NCBI GenBank assembly: GCA_001949185.1
Contig: BDGG01000004.1
Location: 2,288,278 to 2,352,277, forward strand
Direction: 5' to 3'
From: Ramazzottius varieornatus
Lineage: Eukaryota; Tardigrada; Eutardigrada; Parachela; Ramazzottiidae
Length of the DNA: 64,000 bases
Position 1 is the first letter of the stretch. Every line of letters starts with the position of its first letter. Made by a program: the position numbers and the translations under genes. Positions 60,901 through 64,000 of the stretch are shown piece after piece. Under the pieces are notes generated by a model. The model saw nothing but the letters and a program-made list of their open reading frames with translations. It made no database searches and was not told the DNA's origin.

Positions 60901-61147
60901 CGTGGCGTACTTGATGCATCACAAGAAGATGAGCATGGACGAAGCGTATCGGCTTGTCAAGGCAAAGCGATCTGTGATATCGCCTAATTTCAACTTCATG
61001 GGACAATTGATGGAATACGAGCAGGCACTGAAGAAGCTGACGTCGATGGAAGCTGAATCGCCCACTGCATCCGGGTCCGCCAGCTCGACCTCCTCGAAAA
61101 GCGGTGCGAGAAAACCGAAAATCCTCAGTATTGAGACCAGCTTGTAA
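57955..61147 (+). CDS. Dual-specificity MAP kinase phosphatase, DUSP10/MKP-5 type
   Basis: Exons 57955-58198, 58399-58884, 60178-60534 and 60828-61147 (TAA) join in frame, 468 residues. After a Ser/Thr/Pro-rich N-terminus comes a rhodanese-like MAPK-docking domain: [39 protein letters not shown] (DUSP10: ADKISRRRLQQGKITVLDLI) with the Arg-rich docking motif, and EVIVYDEST. The catalytic domain follows: [10 protein letters not shown]-type [41 protein letters not shown], the signature [11 protein letters not shown] with catalytic Cys and Arg, and the general acid Asp in PASDS. The tail ends [10 protein letters not shown]. This is closest to DUSP10 and the 8/16 group (JNK/p38 phosphatases; worm vhp-1). 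AATAAA overlaps the stop codon (61147-61152) and another lies near 61376. Intron 2 is 1.3 kb and contains an open antisense frame. Confidence 0.95.
58885..60177 (+). other. Intron 2 of the DUSP10-like gene
   Basis: 1.3 kb, GTAAGA to TTGACAG. A minus-strand frame at 59307-58960 ([20 protein letters not shown]) is open for 115 codons and does not look like simple sequence, but it matches no family I know and has no clear splice sites. The rest is A/T-rich with no recognised feature. Confidence 0.5.
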
Positions 61148-62502
61148 ATAAACATTTCTTGAGAAACCGACCACGAACTTCCCGAATACGGCCTTGGAAA
61201 GAGAACCCGTCCTACTGACGTCAGCGATCAGGGTCCACCAACTACTGGAATAGTTGTAGTGTTATCTTCGGCTGGGCCCTCAACGAGCTGTTGTACAGTG
61301 GTCGATTTTGTCCTTTGATCTGATCTCACAAACTGATCTCTGTGCTTGGTACATTAAATTTCAACTGTTTCATATCAATAAACCGTGTACATAAATACTA
61401 AATTATAATATAAAAAACCTCGTATTAACTCACAACGACGACGAGATGGCGGCGACTTCCGCATGCGTCAAAACCCTTAGTTCAGAGTTAAACATCTTAG
61501 TTTAAAGTTAAACACATGATCAGGTTCTTTTGTCCGGTTTCTCGGCAAATTTTTCTGTGGAGTTGGCAGAGTCCGCTGAGCAAAAAGTGCGGAGTGAATC
61601 CTGCGCCTGAAGGTCCTTGTTATCAGTCACATTTTGTTTCCAGGCTCATAATTCTAAGTTCAAGACAAAATGCTTCTCACATGTAACGGCTTGCGGCATC
61701 TGACTTTCAGCAATGACAATAAAGTTCGCGTTACACTGCAAGACTAGTCAGGTGCCGGGAGCGAGTTACCTGGTCAGAAGTACCCTGGAAAAGTGAAAAC
61801 CCGCAGATGCTGCACGTTAAATTTGCAAGTAAATAGGTCCAGGATCTTCCGCACACAGGACAAGGAAGCCGTTGTCCACGTGAATTCTTTTCTTAGCAAG
61901 TATGACCTGAACGTTGCCGTTTATCCTGCGCATTATTTATTTTGGTCATGGCGGGCAAACCTGTTTGTGACTGGCATGTTGTGCTCACGTCTGCTGACGA
62001 ATATTTCTGTATCCACAGTTCCTGTTGGATGTGCTGACCGTGGATATTTATCGGGTGACTCACTGCTTCCTGGTTATCATTATGATGTGGTCCAGTAATC
62101 CTCTGCATCGGCCATCTGGCGCGTGAGCCATGACATGATGACAGTGACGTTAACCTCTGGACTTTGGTCAATCGGACAAAACAGGATGACTCAGCCACAG
62201 AAGACTGGCACTGTGCAGTGATGTCCGAATGAGTCACACAGACAACAATTTACTACCGAACTGCGGATGTAAACACCTGCCGCAAAGTTTCAATTACCGA
62301 TGCTGACACGTCTCGACTCTTTGGGTGGCTTTGAGCTTCTTTACCGGCCAGCTCGGCTACACGAACAAAAATTTTCAGACTGCGTGTACAACTAAGAAAC
62401 TCTCAGAACAGTTACTTCGCTCCACTGTACAAAATTCAAGTGTCAAAATCAAGCAGGAGACCTACAACAGGAAACTTTGAAGACTTTCGGTTAAACTACT
62501 AA
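61148..62502. other. Convergent gap between DUSP10-like and NELF-B
   Basis: 3' UTRs of both genes. Poly(A) signals of the phosphatase lie at 61147-61152 and near 61376. Frames at 61793-62237 overlap on both strands without family match. No mobile element recognised. Confidence 0.5.
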
Positions 62503-63735
62503 TCACAGGCGAAATGGCGTATGAGTCGAATCGGAAGGTAGACTTGGCGTCGTGGGCGTACTGAGCGAAGCAAGCGAGACAGGAACAGAAGTGGCTATCC
62601 GGGCAGAAACCGTCTCGAACAAATGTGCGACATTCGTATCTTCGACCTGCAAAGGGCGAAGATACCAATTACAAGCAGCGAAAGTGTGAATATAAATGAC
62701 TACAGTAAGAAAGATTGATTCGATAACTTACCTGTAATATAAAGTCAGCGAAAATCTGTTCTCTGTAACTCGACTCCAACTTTGGATAGACGTGGTACAT
62801 CAGCCGCAAGATATGGAGAGCTCTACTAACAGGGTCCGTTATCTTCCCAAGATACTCTCGGAAGACGCAGTCAGCAAAAGGTACGGACCATCGATGCTCT
62901 TGTGCTGTCTGTGCCAGAATGACCAGGATGTTATGCACAATCTGGTTATCCTTCAGCGCCGCTTCACCCACGAACTGCGGAAACAGGCGGAAGAGTTCCA
63001 TCACGAGCTCCTGTTCGTTCGATCTCAGCAAGTAAGCGATCCACTGTATGATCAACCATACAGCCACTGGTTCCTTCTGCAGATGCGGGAGTAGCGTCTG
63101 CACACCCACCACCGCTTTCTTCAGTTTCTCATGTCCAGTGATCAGTTTACTCATGGCCGAGACCATAACTGAGCAGAGCCTCGGTAGGAACTCACAACAT
63201 ATCACCGTACCGTTCTTGTTCTCTTTGGCTATCGTCCCTGAGAAATACTCTTTAGAGTGTGTACTAATATTTATGAGTCTGAGAAAGAACAGCAACATGT
63301 TATTGTCTCGTGGTAGGTCGTTCTGGTTGACGACAGCTTGGACTAAGCGGACTGCGCTGTGAGCACTGAAGTAGGTGACCTGTGGATCGGCTAAGAGGAG
63401 AGCGATCTCACGGAAGATGTCGATGTGTTTCTTCTTGATGGAATCGAGCACTTCGGTGATCTCTGTGCGCCGCTTTGGGTCGACGTGTCGTGCTCGAACG
63501 CAAGCGTCGATGCAGTAGGCGAACTTATACAGAACGCCGTCCTGTTTGTCGATTAGTTGGGGCTGACGCTCGTGAAAGAGAATGAGCAGATCGAGGCGGA
63601 GAGTTCCGTAGTGCGGAATACCGGTGCTCTGGTACCTTTCGTGGAGAAGCTTGTTCACGACTATGTACAGAGGAACGGTGTCTCCTACGTTCTCGACTAT
63701 CTTCAAAGCCGCGGGATCTTGTCGACGCACATTAC
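62503..63735 (-). CDS. NELFB: Negative elongation factor B (NELF-B/COBRA1), C-terminal part
   Basis: Minus-strand exons 63735-62732 and 62646-62503 (TGA) join in frame, 381 residues. The first starts with 2 nt of a split codon after TTTCAG, so upstream exons lie beyond this point or off the window. Matches to human NELF-B in order: HYGTLRLDLLILFHE (HYCTLRAELLMSLHD), YKFAYCIDACVRARHVDPKR (HKFTWCLDACIRERFVDSKR), ALLLADPQVTYFSAHSAVRL, NDLPRDNNMLLFFLRLI (ETLPRDSPDLLLLLRLL), ICCEFLPRLCSVMVS, and the HEAT-like helices near the end. The tail is Ser/Thr/Pro-rich, as in vertebrates. NELF pauses RNA polymerase II just after initiation together with DSIF; NELF-B bridges NELF-E and NELF-A/C. The helical body is intact. 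NELF is reported absent from C. elegans, which argues against a Caenorhabditis-like source. Confidence 0.92.
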
Positions 63736-64000
63736 CTGAAACACGGCAGAACACAAAAGGTAAAGTGTGTCTGATACGAAGAAATTTATAGTACTGTATA
63801 CTTTGTTTTCCAGGCGTGGGGAAGGTTGGTAAAACATAACATAGCGCCATCTCACACACCTGCATAAATCGACCGATGCTTATTCTGTAATGTCAAAATA
63901 TGCAGGTGCGTGCCGGTTATATACATCTTCACTTAAGAGCCCTTAGTAATTAGAGTACTGTAGTTCAGCTCGGCTACATGGATGTCGATGGTCAAAACAG
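63736..64000. other. Right window edge, probable NELF-B intron
   Basis: No convincing exon was found. The minus-strand frame stays open to 63865 past the acceptor at 63735, but the acceptor and the loss of similarity indicate this is intron sequence. Confidence 0.45.

Noticed and set aside
1-64000. CRISPR arrays, bacterial operons, ribosome binding sites or prophage
   Set aside because: The spliced genes and metazoan families show this is nuclear animal DNA; no regular spaced repeats of CRISPR type were seen.

Overview
This is nuclear DNA from an animal. Genes are split by many short GT-AG introns (mostly 50-120 bp) with pyrimidine-rich 3' ends. Genes lie on both strands without operons, and every recognisable protein is a metazoan family: chibby, an ELF/E74-type ETS factor, TRAK/Milton, a polyhomeotic-like protein, LETMD1, MRPL18, ARP5, ZYG11/ZER1, FIBP, TFIIA alpha/beta, a DUSP10-type MAP-kinase phosphatase and NELF-B. 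The density (about 13 genes in 64 kb) and NELF-B, which C. elegans is reported to lack, point to a compact invertebrate genome. A tardigrade-like ecdysozoan is my best guess, but nothing here proves it.

Layout. 1-416 is the 3' end of a chibby gene (+). 1627-10559 is an ETS factor (+) whose first intron is 7.3 kb. 11183-14718 (-) codes for a large serine-rich protein I do not recognise. 17881-20323 (-) is an RS-rich protein ending in a Cys/His domain that resembles the cysteine-rich domain of EHMT/GLP. 23518-26939 (+) is TRAK/Milton, with two candidate exons upstream. 27548-29885 (+) is polyhomeotic-like. 30063-32805 is a cluster of DNA transposons. 33022-33411 (-) is a BTB fragment. 34110-35099 (-) LETMD1 and 36386-37276 (+) MRPL18 are divergent, and a 712-bp TA-flanked element lies between them. 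ACTR5 (37311-40055, -) converges on MRPL18 with 34 bp between stop codons. ZYG11/ZER1 (41435-45044, +) is followed by a gene-poor stretch, then FIBP (49342-51432, +), TFIIA alpha/beta (52133-54193, -), more DNA transposons (to 56416), DUSP10-like (57955-61147, +) and NELF-B (62503-63735, -), which runs off the right edge.

The genes share no single pathway, but several are nuclear or transcriptional: ETS, polyhomeotic-like, ARP5 (INO80), TFIIA, NELF-B and perhaps the EHMT-like protein. Two are mitochondrial (LETMD1, MRPL18) and one moves mitochondria (TRAK).

The most interesting non-genic content is a set of DNA-transposon relics, almost all flanked by TA. They include a pogo/Tigger-like element with 145-bp inverted repeats differing at about one base and a frameshifted transposase, an 870-bp deletion derivative with perfect 58-bp inverted repeats that keeps only an HTH reading frame, and a 202-bp element packed with a TTGGTCAA-type motif. 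FIBP has a puzzling break in frame near its start that is either a mutation or a 19-nt intron. Exon boundaries were read by eye, so single splice sites may be off by a base or two.
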